A stretch of 64,000 bases of DNA from the NCBI RefSeq assembly GCF_004404055.1, contig NZ_SOHK01000009.1:186001-250000 (forward strand). The letters run 5' to 3'. This stretch comes from Cryobacterium ruanii. Lineage in GTDB: Bacteria > Actinomycetota > Actinomycetes > Actinomycetales > Microbacteriaceae. The notes beneath the pieces are model-generated. The model was not told the origin of the DNA and did no database searches. It saw nothing but the letters and a program-made list of their open reading frames with translations. Positions within the stretch are counted from its first letter, which is position 1. Each line of letters begins with the position of its first letter. A program made the position numbers and the translations under genes. Below are positions 35,311 through 46,374 of the stretch, piece after piece.

Positions 35311-35610
35311 TTACTTGGCCTTCTCAAGAATCTCGACCAGGCGCCAGCGCTTGGAAGCGCTGAGCGGACGGGTCTCACTGATCAGGACGAGGTCGCCGAT
35401 GCCGGCGGAGTTCGCCTCGTCGTGCGCCTTCAGCTTGGATGTACGGCGGATGACCTTGCCGTACAACGGGTGCTTCACGCGGTCTTCGACCACGACAATG
35501 ATGGTTTTGTTCATCTTGTCGCTGGTCACGTAACCACGCAGCGTCTTGCGGTAACCGCGTACGAGCTCGGTGGCTTCGCCCGCGACGACCGTTTCGTCAG
35601 TCTTCGCCAT
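35311..35610 (-). CDS. rpsQ: 30S ribosomal protein S17
   Basis: 99 residues, with [41 protein letters not shown] and [24 protein letters not shown]. The first 17 residues extend the usual N-terminus. Two nt separate it from rpmC. Confidence 0.97.
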   Translation of the reverse strand: MAKTDETVVAGEATELVRGYRKTLRGYVTSDKMNKTIIVVVEDRVKHPLYGKVIRRTSKLKAHDEANSAGIGDLVLISETRPLSASKRWRLVEILEKAK

Positions 35611-35612
35611 GA

Positions 35613-35957
35613 CTAGGCCTCCTTCGTCTCGACGGTCTCAGCTGCAGCATCGTCGTTGGACTCCACTACGGCCTTGGCCTTCTTGGTCTTCTTTTCGGCC
35701 TTCTCAGCCTTGGCCGGGGCCTCCACTGCAACCGGGGTGGCACGAATGCCCAGCTCGCGCTCACGGAGGACCGTGTAGATGCGAGCAATGTCGCGCTTGA
35801 CCGCGCGGAGGCGACCATGGCTCTCAAGCTGACCGGTGGCCGACTGGAAGCGCAGGTTGAACAGCTCTTCCTTGGCCTTCTTCAGCTCTTCGAACAGCTT
35901 TTCATTGTCAAAAGTATCGAGCTCGACTGGGGCGAGCTCCTTGGTTCCGATCGCCAT
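35613..35957 (-). CDS. rpmC: 50S ribosomal protein L29 with Lys/Ala/Glu-rich C-terminal tail
   Basis: 114 residues from [20 protein letters not shown]; the ATG overlaps the rplP stop by 1 nt, so the longer upstream frame is rejected. The core ([39 protein letters not shown]) is standard, but the last 40 residues are a charged tail ([13 protein letters not shown] then acidic). Most L29 proteins are about 65-80 residues. Confidence 0.96.
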   Translation of the reverse strand: MAIGTKELAPVELDTFDNEKLFEELKKAKEELFNLRFQSATGQLESHGRLRAVKRDIARIYTVLRERELGIRATPVAVEAPAKAEKAEKKTKKAKAVVESNDDAAAETVETKEA

Positions 35958-36376
35958 TATGCGTCGCCCTCCTCGCGCTTGATGATGCGTGCCTTGAGGG
36001 GCAGCTTGTGAATAGCTCGGGTCAGCGCCTCTTTCGCAACGGCGTCGGTGACACCGCTGAGCTCGAACAGAACGCGACCCGGCTTGACGTTGGCAACCCA
36101 CCACTCGACCGAACCCTTACCGGAACCCATGCGGGTTTCGGCAGGCTTCTTGGTCAGCGGGCGGTCGGGGTAGATGTTGATCCACACCTTCCCGCCACGC
36201 TTGATGTGACGCGTCATGGCGATACGAGCGGACTCGATCTGACGGTTGGTCACATATGCGGGGGTCAGCGCCTGAATGCCGTACTCACCGAAGGACACCG
36301 TGGTGCCACCGGTAGCGTGGCCGGTGCGACCCGGGTGGTGCTGCTTGCGGTGCTTGACTCTACGTGGAATCAACAT
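35957..36376 (-). CDS. rplP: 50S ribosomal protein L16
   Basis: 139 residues: [57 protein letters not shown] and [20 protein letters not shown]. Overlaps rpsC and rpmC by 1 nt each (TAATG). Confidence 0.98.
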   Translation of the reverse strand: MLIPRRVKHRKQHHPGRTGHATGGTTVSFGEYGIQALTPAYVTNRQIESARIAMTRHIKRGGKVWINIYPDRPLTKKPAETRMGSGKGSVEWWVANVKPGRVLFELSGVTDAVAKEALTRAIHKLPLKARIIKREEGDA

Positions 36377-37146
36377 TATTTAGCCTCAACTCCTGCTGCG
36401 ACCGGTGCCGCTGCCGGAGCATCTGCACGAGGTGCACGGCGCGGTCGATCGTCACGACGCTCGGGGCGGGACGACTTAGCGTTGGCCTGCTCGCGAGCGA
36501 GTTCCTTGTTGGTGATGTCGCCCTTGTAGATCCAGACCTTCACGCCGATACGGCCGAAGGTGGTCTTGGCTTCGTAGAAGCCGTAGTCGATGTTCGCGCG
36601 CAGGGTGTGCAGGGGCACACGGCCTTCGCGGTAGAACTCGCTGCGGCTCATCTCGGCGCCACCCAGACGACCGGACACCTGGATGCGAACACCCTTGGCG
36701 CCGGCGCGCTGTGCACCCTGCAGGCCCTTACGCATCGCGCGGCGAAAAGCCACACGAGCAGAGAGCTGCTCGGCGATACCCTGCGCGACCAGCTGGGCAT
36801 CCTGCTCGGGGTTTTTGACCTCGAGGATGTTCAGCTGGATCTGCTTGGCGGTGAGCTTTTCGAGGTCAGAGCGGATGCGCTCGGCCTCCGCGCCGCGGCG
36901 ACCGATCACAATGCCCGGACGGGCGGTATGAATGTCAACGCGAACACGGTCACGAGTGCGCTCGATCTCGATGCGGCTGACGCCGGCACGGTCGAGGCTG
37001 GTGCTCAGCAGGCGACGGATCTTGACGTCTTCTGCGACGAAGTCAGCGTAACGCTGACCCGGCTTGGTCGAGTCAGAGAACCAACGCGATACGTGATCGG
37101 TGGTGATTCCCAGACGAAAGCCATAGGGATTTACTTTCTGACCCAT
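36376..37146 (-). CDS. rpsC: 30S ribosomal protein S3
   Basis: 256 residues. [20 protein letters not shown], the KH-domain [18 protein letters not shown] and [20 protein letters not shown] are conserved. After [14 protein letters not shown] the C-terminal 40 residues are an Arg/Asp/Ala/Pro-rich tail. Overlaps rplV by 1 nt. Confidence 0.98.
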   Translation of the reverse strand: MGQKVNPYGFRLGITTDHVSRWFSDSTKPGQRYADFVAEDVKIRRLLSTSLDRAGVSRIEIERTRDRVRVDIHTARPGIVIGRRGAEAERIRSDLEKLTAKQIQLNILEVKNPEQDAQLVAQGIAEQLSARVAFRRAMRKGLQGAQRAGAKGVRIQVSGRLGGAEMSRSEFYREGRVPLHTLRANIDYGFYEAKTTFGRIGVKVWIYKGDITNKELAREQANAKSSRPERRDDRPRRAPRADAPAAAPVAAGVEAK

Positions 37147-37511
37147 TACTTCGTACCCTCCTCAGGAGTGGTGAGCACAACCGTGATGTGGCTGGTGCGC
37201 TTCTTGATTTCGAATGCGCGACCCTGGGCACGAGCCTGGAAACGCTTGAGGGTCGTACCCTCGTCAACGAATGCCCGGCTGATGAACAGGTCCTGCTCGT
37301 CCAGATACGTGTTGGCTGCATCTGCCTTGACCCGGGCGTTGGCGATGGCCGAGGCCACCAGCTTGTATACCGGATCGCTCGCGCCCTGGGGCGCGAACTT
37401 CAGAATTCCCAGCGCTTCGTGCGCCTGCTTGCCGCGGATCATGTTGACAACGCGACGAGCCTTCTGGGGGGTGACGCGGATGTGACGCACGCGTGCGATC
37501 GACTCCACCAT
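37146..37511 (-). CDS. rplV: 50S ribosomal protein L22
   Basis: 121 residues: [40 protein letters not shown] and the beta-hairpin [20 protein letters not shown] that lines the exit tunnel and is the usual site of macrolide-resistance changes; the loop looks wild-type. Follows rpsS by 26 nt. Confidence 0.97.
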   Translation of the reverse strand: MVESIARVRHIRVTPQKARRVVNMIRGKQAHEALGILKFAPQGASDPVYKLVASAIANARVKADAANTYLDEQDLFISRAFVDEGTTLKRFQARAQGRAFEIKKRTSHITVVLTTPEEGTK

Positions 37512-37537
37512 TTCTTCTCCTCCTTCACGTCCCCGCG

Positions 37538-37819
37538 TTAGCGGCGACGGCCCTTCTTGTCGTCCTTCACGTGTCCACGGAAGGTGCGGGTGGGCGCAAA
37601 CTCGCCGAGCTTGTGGCCGACCATGCTCTCGGTGACGAACACCGGGATGTGCTTGCGTCCGTCGTGCACTGCGATGGTGTGTCCGAGCATGTCGGGGATG
37701 ATCATCGAGCGGCGCGACCAGGTCTTGATTACGTTCTTGCTCTTGGCTTCGTTCGCCGCGAACACCTTGCGAAGCAGGTGGTCGTCAACGAAAGGGCCTT
37801 TCTTAAGACTTCTTGGCAT
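37538..37819 (-). CDS. rpsS: 30S ribosomal protein S19
   Basis: 93 residues: [39 protein letters not shown] and [20 protein letters not shown]. Follows rplB by 9 nt. Confidence 0.98.
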   Translation of the reverse strand: MPRSLKKGPFVDDHLLRKVFAANEAKSKNVIKTWSRRSMIIPDMLGHTIAVHDGRKHIPVFVTESMVGHKLGEFAPTRTFRGHVKDDKKGRRR

Positions 37820-37828
37820 CGTCTACTC

Positions 37829-38668
37829 CTACTTACGCTTCTTGCCGACGGTGCGGCGACGAACAATGAGCTTGTCGCTTTCCTTATTCGGGTGGCGGGT
37901 GCGCCCTTCCTTCTGGCCCCAGGGGCTGACGGGGTGACGTCCACCGGACGTCTTTCCCTCACCACCACCGTGCGGGTGATCGACCGGGTTCATGGCAACA
38001 CCACGAACGGTCGGGCGAACGCCTTTCCAGCGCATACGCCCGGCCTTACCCCAGTTGATGTTCGACTGCTCGGCATTGCCGACCTCGCCGATCGTCGCGC
38101 GGCAGCGAGCATCCACGTTGCGGATTTCACCAGACGGCAGACGAAGCTGGGCGTAGACGCCCTCCTTCGCAACGAGGCGAACCGACGAACCGGCGGAGCG
38201 GGCCATCTTGGCGCCACCACCCGGACGCAGCTCGATCGCGTGAATGATGGTACCGGTGGGGATGTTCTTCAACGGCAGGTTGTTGCCGGGCTTGATGTCA
38301 GCCCCGGCTCCCGACTCGATGATGTCGCCCTGTGCCAGCTTGTTCGGCGCGATGATGTAACGCTTCGTGCCGTCAATGAAGTGAAGGAGCGCGATGCGCG
38401 CCGTGCGGTTCGGGTCGTATTCAATTTCAGCGACGCGGGCGTTGACGCCGTCCTTGTCGTTGCGCTTGAAGTCGATCACGCGGTACTGGCGCTTGTGGCC
38501 ACCACCGATGTGACGCGTCGTGATGCGGCCCTGGTTGTTACGTCCACCGGTCTTGTGGAGCGGGCGCAGAAGCGACTTCTCCGGAGTGGAACGTGTGATC
38601 TCCGCGAAGTCAGCAACGGATGAACCGCGTCGACCCGGGGTCGTGGGCTTGTACTTACGAATAGCCAT
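37829..38668 (-). CDS. rplB: 50S ribosomal protein L2
   Basis: 279 residues. [40 protein letters not shown] and the C-terminal [20 protein letters not shown] with the peptidyl-transferase-proximal His are conserved. Follows rplW by 22 nt. Confidence 0.98.
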   Translation of the reverse strand: MAIRKYKPTTPGRRGSSVADFAEITRSTPEKSLLRPLHKTGGRNNQGRITTRHIGGGHKRQYRVIDFKRNDKDGVNARVAEIEYDPNRTARIALLHFIDGTKRYIIAPNKLAQGDIIESGAGADIKPGNNLPLKNIPTGTIIHAIELRPGGGAKMARSAGSSVRLVAKEGVYAQLRLPSGEIRNVDARCRATIGEVGNAEQSNINWGKAGRMRWKGVRPTVRGVAMNPVDHPHGGGEGKTSGGRHPVSPWGQKEGRTRHPNKESDKLIVRRRTVGKKRK

Positions 38669-38690
38669 TAGTTATCCCTCTGCCTGTCGC

Positions 38691-38993
38691 TTAGCCGACG
38701 GCCGTGAAGATGTCGATGGAGCCAGACTTGAGCGTGACAATGGCACGCTTGGTGTCCTTGCGCTTGCCCATGCCGAACTTGGTGCGGCGAGTCTTGCCCA
38801 CGCGGTTCAGGGTGTTGATCGAAGCGACCTGCACCTTGAAGATCTTTTCGATCGCGAGCTTGATCTCCGTCTTGTTCGAGCGGGGGTCAACGATGAAGGT
38901 GTACTTACCCTCGTCGATCAGGCCGTAGCTCTTCTCAGAGACAACCGGAGAGATGATGATGTCGCGGGGGTCCTTGTTGGTCGCGATAGTCAT
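38691..38993 (-). CDS. rplW: 50S ribosomal protein L23
   Basis: 100 residues: [40 protein letters not shown] and VNTLNRVGK-like loop ([20 protein letters not shown]). It forms the docking site at the exit tunnel for trigger factor and SRP. Start overlaps the rplD stop by 1 nt. Confidence 0.97.
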   Translation of the reverse strand: MTIATNKDPRDIIISPVVSEKSYGLIDEGKYTFIVDPRSNKTEIKLAIEKIFKVQVASINTLNRVGKTRRTKFGMGKRKDTKRAIVTLKSGSIDIFTAVG

Positions 38994-39643
38994 TATGCGG
39001 CCACCTCTTCCTTCTTGGTCTTGCTCTCCACGAACGCGTTGAACGCGCCGGTGGTGAAGACGATGTCGTCGCTGACGAGCACGTCATAGGCGTTGAGCTG
39101 ATCCCACGAGAGGATGTGCACCGTCGGGATGTTGCGAATGCTGCGCAACGTGGTCTCGTCGGTACGCTCGAGAACAACCAGCACGTGCTTGCTTGTGGCG
39201 ATCTGCGTGAGCAGTTCCAGGGCAATCTTCGTGTTAGGGGTCTCAGCCGTGAACAGTGCCTCGACGATGTGCAGGCGGCCACCGCGGGCGCGGTCGCTCA
39301 GTGCACCCTTGAGGGCTGCGGCGATCATCTTTTTCGGGGTGCGCTGGTCATAGCTGCGCGGGGTCGGTCCGTGGACGATTCCACCACCGGTCATCTGGGG
39401 AGCGCGGATAGAGCCCTGACGAGCGCGACCGGTTCCTTTCTGCTTGAACGGCTTGCGGCCGGCACCGGAAACTTCTCCACGGCGCTTGACCTTGCTCGTT
39501 CCCTGGCGTGCGGCAGCAAGCTGCGCGACAACGACCTGGTGGATGAGGGGAATGTTGGCTGGAACGTCGAAGAGGTCGTCGGGAAGCTCGGCAGAGCCTG
39601 CCTTCTTGCCCTTGGCGTCAATGATGTCGAGTGCTGTAGCCAT
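38993..39643 (-). CDS. rplD: 50S ribosomal protein L4
   Basis: 216 residues with the tunnel loop [40 protein letters not shown] and the C-terminal NVLSYDVL-type segment ([20 protein letters not shown]). In some bacteria L4 represses its own operon; no such site was recognised here. Follows rplC by 5 nt. Confidence 0.97.
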   Translation of the reverse strand: MATALDIIDAKGKKAGSAELPDDLFDVPANIPLIHQVVVAQLAAARQGTSKVKRRGEVSGAGRKPFKQKGTGRARQGSIRAPQMTGGGIVHGPTPRSYDQRTPKKMIAAALKGALSDRARGGRLHIVEALFTAETPNTKIALELLTQIATSKHVLVVLERTDETTLRSIRNIPTVHILSWDQLNAYDVLVSDDIVFTTGAFNAFVESKTKKEEVAA

Positions 39644-39648
39644 CAGGA

Positions 39649-40308
39649 CTACGCTCCCTTCACTGCGTTGCGAACGAATACGAGGCGGCCACGGGCACCG
39701 GGAACGGCACCCTTGACGAGCATGAGGCCCTTGTCGGCGTCAATGGCGTGCACCTTAAGGTTCAGCACGGTCACGCGCTCGCCACCCATACGACCGGCCA
39801 TGCGCATGCCCTTGAAGACACGGCTCGGGGTCGAGGAAGCACCGATGGAACCGGGCTTGCGGTGGTTGCGGTGCGAACCGTGAGAGGAGGAGACACCCTT
39901 GAAGTTGTGACGCTTCATAACACCGGCGAAACCCTTACCCTTGCTGGTGCCCATGACGTCAACCTTGGTGCCGGCAGCGAAGACACCGTCAACGGTGAGC
40001 TCCTGGCCCAGGCTGTAATCAGCGGCATCCGCGGTGCGGAGCTCGGTGATGTGGCGACGCGGCGTAACGCCGGCCTTGTCGAAGTGACCGGCAAGGGGCT
40101 TGTTGACCTTGCGCGGGTCGATGGGGCCAGCGGCGATCTGAACACCGTTGTAGCCGTCGACGGCCTTCGTGCGGATCTGCGTGACAACGTTCGGCGCGAT
40201 CTCGATGACGGTAACGGGAACAAGCTTGTTGTTCTCGTCCCACACCTGGGTCATGCCGAGCTTCTTGCCGAGGAGACCCTTGGTGGTCTTGGTATCGGAG
40301 TAAGACAT
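39649..40308 (-). CDS. rplC: 50S ribosomal protein L3
   Basis: 219 residues: [40 protein letters not shown] and [20 protein letters not shown], in outline, with the Gln-containing loop of the peptidyl-transferase region. Follows rpsJ by 8 nt. Confidence 0.98.
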   Translation of the reverse strand: MSYSDTKTTKGLLGKKLGMTQVWDENNKLVPVTVIEIAPNVVTQIRTKAVDGYNGVQIAAGPIDPRKVNKPLAGHFDKAGVTPRRHITELRTADAADYSLGQELTVDGVFAAGTKVDVMGTSKGKGFAGVMKRHNFKGVSSSHGSHRNHRKPGSIGASSTPSRVFKGMRMAGRMGGERVTVLNLKVHAIDADKGLMLVKGAVPGARGRLVFVRNAVKGA

Positions 40309-40316
40309 CGCGGGCC

Positions 40317-40625
40317 CTAGAGCTTGATCTCGATGTTGACGTCGGCCGGAAGGTCGAGGCGCATGAGCGAGTCGACGGCCTTCGGGGTCGGGTCAATGAT
40401 GTCGATCAGACGCTTGTGGGTGCGCATTTCAAAGTGCTCCCGGCTGTCCTTGTACTTGTGAGGGGAACGGATGACACACACCACGTTCTTCTCGGTCGGA
40501 AGCGGCACCGGGCCGACGACTGTAGCGCCCGCACGGGTCACTGTGTCGACGATCTTGCGCGCCGAAATGTCGATGACCTCGTGGTCATACGACTTAAGTC
40601 GAATGCGGATCTTCTGTCCCGCCAT
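40317..40625 (-). CDS. rpsJ: 30S ribosomal protein S10 (NusE)
   Basis: 102 residues: [39 protein letters not shown] and [20 protein letters not shown], in outline. Also acts with NusB in antitermination. It is the first gene of the S10 cluster; a purine-rich GAGAGAGAG precedes the ATG. Confidence 0.98.
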   Translation of the reverse strand: MAGQKIRIRLKSYDHEVIDISARKIVDTVTRAGATVVGPVPLPTEKNVVCVIRSPHKYKDSREHFEMRTHKRLIDIIDPTPKAVDSLMRLDLPADVNIEIKL

Positions 40626-41118
40626 GTCGAACTCTCTCTCTGTCGAGGCGTCTTACAGACAACGGCAGGATTTGCCGAGGTTGCATTGGACGCCGTAGTA
40701 GCACTGCTGCTGTTAGCACCACTGTTCATATGTCAATTTCGATTTCACGCCGAATAACCGACGCTCGTCGTCAACGTCGACTCCCAGAAGCAGAACCTGG
40801 GGACGGCGTGGTTTTACCCACGCCAACAGATCGTTGATTTACGCTGCGCTCTGCTCCCTGCGGCCTAGCCTGCGATCTGCACTCTTGCGACGAGTGTTCC
40901 TCGTAGAGTGTGACGCGACTATGCACTGCCTGGCAGTGATTCCGACTGCGCAAGCGCATGCCGAAAATGTTGAACTAGAAGAGTCTGCCATACACTTGCC
41001 ACTACATGCAACCCGGGCGTGTCGCACGCACCCGATCGGCCAGTACGTGTCGCGGGTTTTTAGACGGATGCCCGCAGCCGACGGGCCGCGGGCATCCACT
41101 TTCCTGGTGCTGGCGCGG
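40626..41118. other. Gene-free interval upstream of rpsJ (S10 operon control region)
   Basis: 493 bp without a believable gene. On the minus strand TTGACA at 40731-40736 is a consensus -35, but no clear TAnnnT lies 16-19 nt downstream. CACTGCC-t-GGCAGTG at 40924-40938 is a perfect 7-bp inverted repeat. GGATGCCCGC (41066-41075) pairs with GCGGGCATCC (41088-41097) just past the stop of the gene at 41119-41568; it lacks a T-tract on the minus strand. Confidence 0.5.
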
Positions 41119-41568
41119 CTAGCCCTGGGTGATACCGGCCGCGACCCGGGGGCTCTGGTCGGGGCAGCTCTTCGCGGTGGATTCCGTCAGGACGCGGTGG
41201 GCCATGATCTGGCGGGATTGATCGGACAGGCCGGTGGTCGGGTATTCGGCGAGCACCTTGGTGATGATCTCTGGAATCGACAGGGTGGCGTATTCCATCA
41301 GGCTGTCGCAGACCAGCACGCTGTAGACACTCACGGTGCTGGCCACGATGCTGTCGAGAATCTGCTGCTCGGACTGGGCGGTGGGCGACGACGCCGGTGT
41401 GGGAGTGACGGCTGGTAACGGGGTCGGGGTCGCATTCACGCTGGTGGGGGCGGTTTGGGCAGCGGGAGCGGACCCGGTCAGGCGCGGCACGATCACCAAG
41501 GCGAGGATGCCAACCACAACGACCGCGATCACCATCAGGATGCGCAATTCCAGTTTCGATATCTGCAT
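41119..41568 (-). CDS. Small membrane-anchored secreted protein of unknown function
   Basis: 149 residues. A single hydrophobic helix near the N-terminus (LRILMVIAVVVVGILALVIVP, in part, residues 8-28) leads to a Thr/Pro/Ala-rich linker and then a soluble domain of about 80 residues with two cysteines (VCDSLMEYATLSIPEIITKV and KSCPDQSPRVAAGI). It is probably anchored with the C-terminus outside. TATGGT lies 6 nt before the ATG with no ribosome-binding site, so it is likely leaderless. No family recognised. It sits between tuf and rpsJ. Confidence 0.65.
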   Translation of the reverse strand: MQISKLELRILMVIAVVVVGILALVIVPRLTGSAPAAQTAPTSVNATPTPLPAVTPTPASSPTAQSEQQILDSIVASTVSVYSVLVCDSLMEYATLSIPEIITKVLAEYPTTGLSDQSRQIMAHRVLTESTAKSCPDQSPRVAAGITQG

Positions 41569-41574
41569 GCGCAG

Positions 41575-41580
41575 ACCATA
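41575..41580 (-). promoter_or_regulatory. -10 hexamer (TATGGT) of the gene at 41119-41568
   Basis: TATGGT on the minus strand ends 6 nt before the ATG; it lies 75 bp beyond the tuf terminator, so the gene is an independent unit. Confidence 0.45.
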
Positions 41581-41654
41581 ACCGGATATTGCGATTCTCG
41601 CCCCGGGAGGCGAGCAATCGACATTCGCTTGAAATCTCGGGCAGGCCGCGGTGT

Positions 41655-41691
41655 AAAAAAAAAGGGGGCCGAGCCCGAAGGCCCGACCCCC
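41655..41691 (-). terminator. Rho-independent terminator of tuf
   Basis: A 12-bp stem (41691-41680 with 41675-41664 on the minus strand, two G-U pairs) closes a TTCG tetraloop and is followed by nine T residues. It begins 27 nt after the tuf stop and ends the rpsL-rpsG-fusA-tuf operon. Confidence 0.95.
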
Positions 41692-41718
41692 TTTCAGGAG
41701 ATCAGTAGGTCAAGAAGA

Positions 41719-42912
41719 CTACTTGATGATCTTGGTCACCGTGCCGGCGCCAACGGTGCGGCCACCTTCACGGATAGCGAAGCCGAGGCCCTCTTCCATG
41801 GCGATCGGCTGGATCAGCGCGACAGTCAGGTCGGTGGTGTCGCCAGGCATGACCATCTCGGTGCCCTCGGGCAACGTGATGACGCCAGTGACGTCCGTGG
41901 TGCGGAAGTAGAACTGCGGGCGGTAGTTCGCGTAGAACGGGTTGTGACGGCCACCCTCGTTCTTGCTGAGGATGTACGCGGTGCCCTCGAAGTCGGTGTG
42001 CGGCGTGACCGAACCCGGCTTGACGACGACCTGGCCGCGCTCAACGTCTTCGCGCTTGGTGCCACGAAGAAGAAGTCCACAGTTCTCGCCGGCCCACGCC
42101 TCGTCGAGCTGCTTGTGGAACATCTCAATACCGGTAACCGTGGTCTTCTGCGTCGGGCGGATGCCGACGATCTCGATCTCGGAGTTGATCTTGAGGGTTC
42201 CACGCTCGGCGCGGCCCGTGACAACGGTGCCACGACCGGTGATCGTGAAGACGTCCTCGATCGGCATCAAGAACGGCTTGTCCTTGTCGCGGATCGGGTC
42301 CGGGATGAAGTCGTCAACGGCCTGCATGAGAGTCAGGATGTTGGCGGTCCACTTCTCGTCGCCCTCGAGCGCCTTGAGTGCAGAAACCGGAACGACGGGG
42401 GCGTTGTCGCCATCGAAGCCCTGGCTGGAGAGAAGTTCACGAACTTCGAGCTCAACGAGCTCCATGATCTCTTCATCGTCAACCATGTCGGCCTTGTTCA
42501 GCGCGACGAGCAGGGTCGGAACGCCGACCTGCTTGGCGAGAAGAACGTGCTCACGGGTCTGAGCCATCGGGCCGTCAGTAGCGGCAACCACGAGGATTGC
42601 ACCGTCCATCTGAGCAGCACCGGTGATCATGTTCTTGATGTAGTCAGCGTGGCCCGGAGCATCGACGTGCGCATAGTGACGCTTGTCGGTCTCGTACTCA
42701 ACATGCGAAATGTTGATCGTAATGCCGCGCTGGCGTTCTTCCGGAGCCGAGTCAATCGACGCGAAGTCGCGCTGAACGTTGATCTTGGACGGGAACTTAT
42801 CGGCAAGAACCTTGGAGATCGCTGCAGTCAGCGTGGTCTTTCCGTGGTCAACGTGACCGATCGTTCCGATGTTTACGTGCGGCTTTGTCCGCTCGAACTT
42901 GGCCTTGGCCAC
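41719..42912 (-). CDS. tuf: Elongation factor Tu
   Basis: 397 residues, GTG start with GAGGAGG upstream. The GTPase motifs GHVDHGKTT (about residue 19), [16 protein letters not shown] and the C-terminal [20 protein letters not shown], in outline, are intact. The 134-bp gap after fusA contains GGCCGC/GCGGCC hairpins and a possible minus-strand -10 (TAAATA), so a tuf-specific promoter is possible. Confidence 0.99.
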   Translation of the reverse strand: MAKAKFERTKPHVNIGTIGHVDHGKTTLTAAISKVLADKFPSKINVQRDFASIDSAPEERQRGITINISHVEYETDKRHYAHVDAPGHADYIKNMITGAAQMDGAILVVAATDGPMAQTREHVLLAKQVGVPTLLVALNKADMVDDEEIMELVELEVRELLSSQGFDGDNAPVVPVSALKALEGDEKWTANILTLMQAVDDFIPDPIRDKDKPFLMPIEDVFTITGRGTVVTGRAERGTLKINSEIEIVGIRPTQKTTVTGIEMFHKQLDEAWAGENCGLLLRGTKREDVERGQVVVKPGSVTPHTDFEGTAYILSKNEGGRHNPFYANYRPQFYFRTTDVTGVITLPEGTEMVMPGDTTDLTVALIQPIAMEEGLGFAIREGGRTVGAGTVTKIIK

Positions 42913-43046
42913 TGTGGGTCCTCCTCAGGACTCGCTTGCAAATGCACGGCCGCCGTTATGAGCGGCCGGTATGCGCTGGATGTGTCTATTTATGGTACTC
43001 GGGCCAGGTGGCCGAAGCGATTCGGCCCGAAGGCCAGAATAGAGGA

Positions 43047-45161
43047 CTATTCGCCCTTGTTCTTGTTGATGATCTCGTCGGCAACTGCCTTCGGGACCTC
43101 CGCATAGCTCTCGAACGTCATCGAGTACACCGCACGGCCTGAGGTCTTCGACCGCAGGTCACCGATGTATCCGAACATCTCCGACAGTGGAACGTGGGCG
43201 CGAATTACCTTCACGCCCTGCGCATCCTCCATGGTCTGGATCTGCCCACGACGCGAGTTGAGGTCTCCGATTACGTCACCCATGTATTCCTCAGGGGTAC
43301 GAACTTCGACCGCCATCAGCGGCTCGAGCAGAACGGGGTTCGCCTTACGAACGGCTTCCTTGAAGCCCATCGAGCCGGCAATCTTGAAGGCCATCTCCGA
43401 GGAGTCAACGTCGTGCGCAGCACCGTCAAGCAGGCTGGCTCGAACGCCCACCATCGGGTAGCCGGCCAGGACGCCAACGCGCAGCGCATCCTGAATTCCA
43501 GCATCCACCGAGGGGATGTATTCACGCGGGATGCGGCCACCGGTGACCTTATTGAGAAACTCGTACGACTTCTCAGCAGTGATTTCCATCGGCTCGATCG
43601 CGATCTGAATCTTCGCGAACTGGCCAGATCCACCGGTCTGCTTCTTGTGCGTGTAGTCGTGACGCTCAACGGCCTTGCGGATCGTTTCGCGGTACGCCAC
43701 CTGGGGCTTGCCGACGTTCGCCTCAACGTTGAATTCACGCTTCATGCGGTCGACGAGGATGTCCAGGTGAAGTTCACCCATTCCCTTGATTACCGTCTGG
43801 CCAGTTTCCTGGTTCTGCTCGGTACGGAAGGTGGGGTCTTCTTCGGCAAGCTTCTGAATGGCAAGGCCCAGCTTTTCCTGGTCCTGCTTGGTCTTGGGCT
43901 CGATAGCGACCTCGATAACCGGGTCAGGGAACGTCATGGACTCGAGTACGACCTGAGCGTTCGGGTCGCACAGGGTGTCGCCCGTGGTGGTGTCCTTGAG
44001 GCCGATGACCGCGTAGATGTGACCGGCGGTGACGAAACCGACCGGGTTCTCCTTGTTGGCGTGCATCTGGAAGATCTTGCCGATGCGCTCCTTCTTGCCC
44101 TTGGTCGAGTTGATGACCTGGGCTCCGGAGTCGAGACGGCCCGAGTACACGCGCACGTAGGTGAGGCGACCGAAGAACGGGTGCACCGCAACCTTGAATG
44201 CGAGAGCCGTGAACGGCTCCTCGGCATCCGGGTGACGCATGATGACCTTCTCCTCGTCGCGAACGTCGTGCGCCTCAATGGCGGCCACGTCGAGCGGGGT
44301 GGGGAGGTAGTCAACGACAGCATCGAGCATCGGCTGAACGCCGCGGTTCTTGAACGCAGAACCACAGAGGACCGGGTAGATCTCGCTGTTGATGGTGAGT
44401 TTGCGGATGGCGCCCTTGATCTCGGCAACCGTCAGCTCTTCGCCGGCGAAGTAACGCTCCATGAGCTCGTCGTCGGTTTCGGCGACGGTCTCGAGCAGAA
44501 GCTTGCGGTACTCGGCAGCCTTTTCCACGAGGTCGGCGGGGATCTCTTCGATGGCGTACTTCGAGCCCATCTCCACGTCACCCTTGGAATCGCCACGCCA
44601 GGTCAGCGCACGCATCTGAACGAGGTCAACGACACCCTCGAACTCAGACTCTGCACCGATCGGCAGCTGGATGACCAGCGGCTTTGCGCCGAGGCGCTTG
44701 ATGATGGTGTCGACCGTGAAGTAGAAGTCGGCGCCGAGCTTGTCCATCTTGTTGACGAAGCAAATGCGGGGCACGTCGTACTTGTCGGCCTGACGCCACA
44801 CGGTTTCGGACTGGGGCTCAACGCCCTCCTTGCCGTCGAACACGGCAACGGCACCGTCGAGAACGCGGAGCGAACGCTCCACCTCCACGGTGAAGTCCAC
44901 GTGTCCGGGGGTGTCGATGATGTTGATCTGGTTGTTGTCCCAGAAACAGGTCGTCGCAGCGGAGGTGATCGTGATGCCACGTTCCTGCTCCTGCGCCATC
45001 CAGTCCATCGTCGAGGCGCCGTCGTGGGTCTCGCCGATCTTGTGGTTGACACCCGTGTAGAACAGGATGCGCTCAGTAGTGGTGGTCTTGCCAGCATCAA
45101 TATGAGCCATGATGCCGATGTTGCGGACCTTACTCAGGTCGGTGAGCACGTCAAGTGCCAC
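43047..45161 (-). CDS. fusA: Elongation factor G
   Basis: 704 residues from a GTG at 45159-45161 with GGAGGA 5 nt upstream; the in-frame ATG 17 codons earlier has no ribosome-binding site. GTP motifs [30 protein letters not shown] and [10 protein letters not shown] are present, with the domain IV region and the C-terminal [19 protein letters not shown]. Catalyses translocation and, with RRF, recycling. Confidence 0.98.
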   Translation of the reverse strand: MALDVLTDLSKVRNIGIMAHIDAGKTTTTERILFYTGVNHKIGETHDGASTMDWMAQEQERGITITSAATTCFWDNNQINIIDTPGHVDFTVEVERSLRVLDGAVAVFDGKEGVEPQSETVWRQADKYDVPRICFVNKMDKLGADFYFTVDTIIKRLGAKPLVIQLPIGAESEFEGVVDLVQMRALTWRGDSKGDVEMGSKYAIEEIPADLVEKAAEYRKLLLETVAETDDELMERYFAGEELTVAEIKGAIRKLTINSEIYPVLCGSAFKNRGVQPMLDAVVDYLPTPLDVAAIEAHDVRDEEKVIMRHPDAEEPFTALAFKVAVHPFFGRLTYVRVYSGRLDSGAQVINSTKGKKERIGKIFQMHANKENPVGFVTAGHIYAVIGLKDTTTGDTLCDPNAQVVLESMTFPDPVIEVAIEPKTKQDQEKLGLAIQKLAEEDPTFRTEQNQETGQTVIKGMGELHLDILVDRMKREFNVEANVGKPQVAYRETIRKAVERHDYTHKKQTGGSGQFAKIQIAIEPMEITAEKSYEFLNKVTGGRIPREYIPSVDAGIQDALRVGVLAGYPMVGVRASLLDGAAHDVDSSEMAFKIAGSMGFKEAVRKANPVLLEPLMAVEVRTPEEYMGDVIGDLNSRRGQIQTMEDAQGVKVIRAHVPLSEMFGYIGDLRSKTSGRAVYSMTFESYAEVPKAVADEIINKNKGE

Positions 45162-45293
45162 GGGGGTCCTCCAGCGGGTAGGGATGGGAATGCGGAACAA
45201 GGCCGTGAGCATCCGCTTTTTCAGCGGGCAGGCGCCTGCCGACGCGAGCCGGCACGCGCCTGAACCGATGATCAGGAATGCTCGATAGACGAA

Positions 45294-45764
45294 CTACCAG
45301 CGGTAGTGAGCGAAGGCCTTGTTCGCTTCAGCCATCTTGTGAGTGTCTTCACGACGCTTGACAGCGGCACCGAGGCCGTTGCTCGCGTCGAGGATCTCGT
45401 TGGTGAGGCGCTCAGTCATGGTCTTCTCGCGACGCGCCTTGGCATAGCTGGTCAACCAGCGCAGGGCCAGGGTGTTGGCACGGTGCGGCTTGACCTCAAC
45501 CGGAACCTGGTACGTGGAACCACCGACGCGGCGCGAACGCACCTCGAGGGTCGGACGAACGTTGTCGAGTGCCTTCTTCAGCGTGACAACGGCATCCAGC
45601 TCGTTCTTGGCGGAGACACCGGCGAGGGCATCGTAAACGATGCGCTCGGCGAGGCCCTTTTTGCCATCGAGAAGGATCTTGTTGACGAGCTGGCTGACGA
45701 TGGGTGCACCGTAAACCGGGTCGGCAATGACAGGGCGCTTGGGAGCGGGTCCTTTACGAGGCAT
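45294..45764 (-). CDS. rpsG: 30S ribosomal protein S7
   Basis: 156 residues: [60 protein letters not shown] and the end [14 protein letters not shown]. The 1-nt overlap with rpsL couples the two; a 132-bp gap separates it from fusA. Confidence 0.98.
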   Translation of the reverse strand: MPRKGPAPKRPVIADPVYGAPIVSQLVNKILLDGKKGLAERIVYDALAGVSAKNELDAVVTLKKALDNVRPTLEVRSRRVGGSTYQVPVEVKPHRANTLALRWLTSYAKARREKTMTERLTNEILDASNGLGAAVKRREDTHKMAEANKAFAHYRW

Positions 45765-46138
45765 TACTTCTTCTCCATCTTTGCGCCGTAGCGGCTACGC
45801 GCCTGCTTGCGGTTCTTGACGGCCTGGGTGTCCAGCGCGCCGCGAATGATTTTGTAACGCACACCGGGGAGGTCCTTAACACGGCCTCCGCGCACGAGCA
45901 CCATGGAGTGCTCCTGCAGGTTGTGGCCCTCGCCGGGAATGTAGGCGGTGACCTCGGTGCCGTTGGAGAGCTTGACGCGGGCGACCTTGCGCAGAGCCGA
46001 GTTCGGCTTCTTCGGGGTGGTCGTGTACACGCGGGTGCAAACGCCGCGCTGCTGCGGGTTGGACTTCAGGGCGGGAGCCTTGGTCTTGGTGACCTTGGGG
46101 CTACGGCCCTTTCTGACCAACTGCTGAATGGTGGGCAC
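45764..46138 (-). CDS. rpsL: 30S ribosomal protein S12
   Basis: 124 residues, GTG start with AAGGAG 6 nt upstream. [15 protein letters not shown] and the streptomycin-site sequences [12 protein letters not shown] (Lys43 position) and GVRYKIIRG are wild-type. The PKKPNS Lys and [14 protein letters not shown] show no resistance-type substitution at Lys43 or Lys88. Confidence 0.98.
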   Translation of the reverse strand: MPTIQQLVRKGRSPKVTKTKAPALKSNPQQRGVCTRVYTTTPKKPNSALRKVARVKLSNGTEVTAYIPGEGHNLQEHSMVLVRGGRVKDLPGVRYKIIRGALDTQAVKNRKQARSRYGAKMEKK

Positions 46139-46374
46139 TAATTACTCCTTGTTATTGCTGCACGGTGACAGCTTTGTGATGGTTAGCATTCGACCGGTTC
46201 CTTCGAATTTGGTCGAGTTCATCTGGACCCGCTTGAACCCACACGATTGCTCGCGCGTGTTTTGGTGGGTATGCCGTGGGGGCTGCTCGTTGAGCAAACC
46301 CTGCATGTGTGGAATCCCGGTCTGTGCTCTCAAGAGGGCATAGTCCAAGCGCATGACAAAGCGCACACCCCGTA

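Noticed and set aside
41066-41097. Terminator for the gene at 41119-41568
   Set aside because: The 10-bp stem is good, but on the minus strand it is followed by A rather than T residues; kept only as a hairpin in the interval note.
43194-45263. Very long plus-strand open frame (689 codons) antisense to fusA
   Set aside because: It mirrors fusA codon by codon, has no recognisable domain and is a by-product of high GC3 in the real gene.
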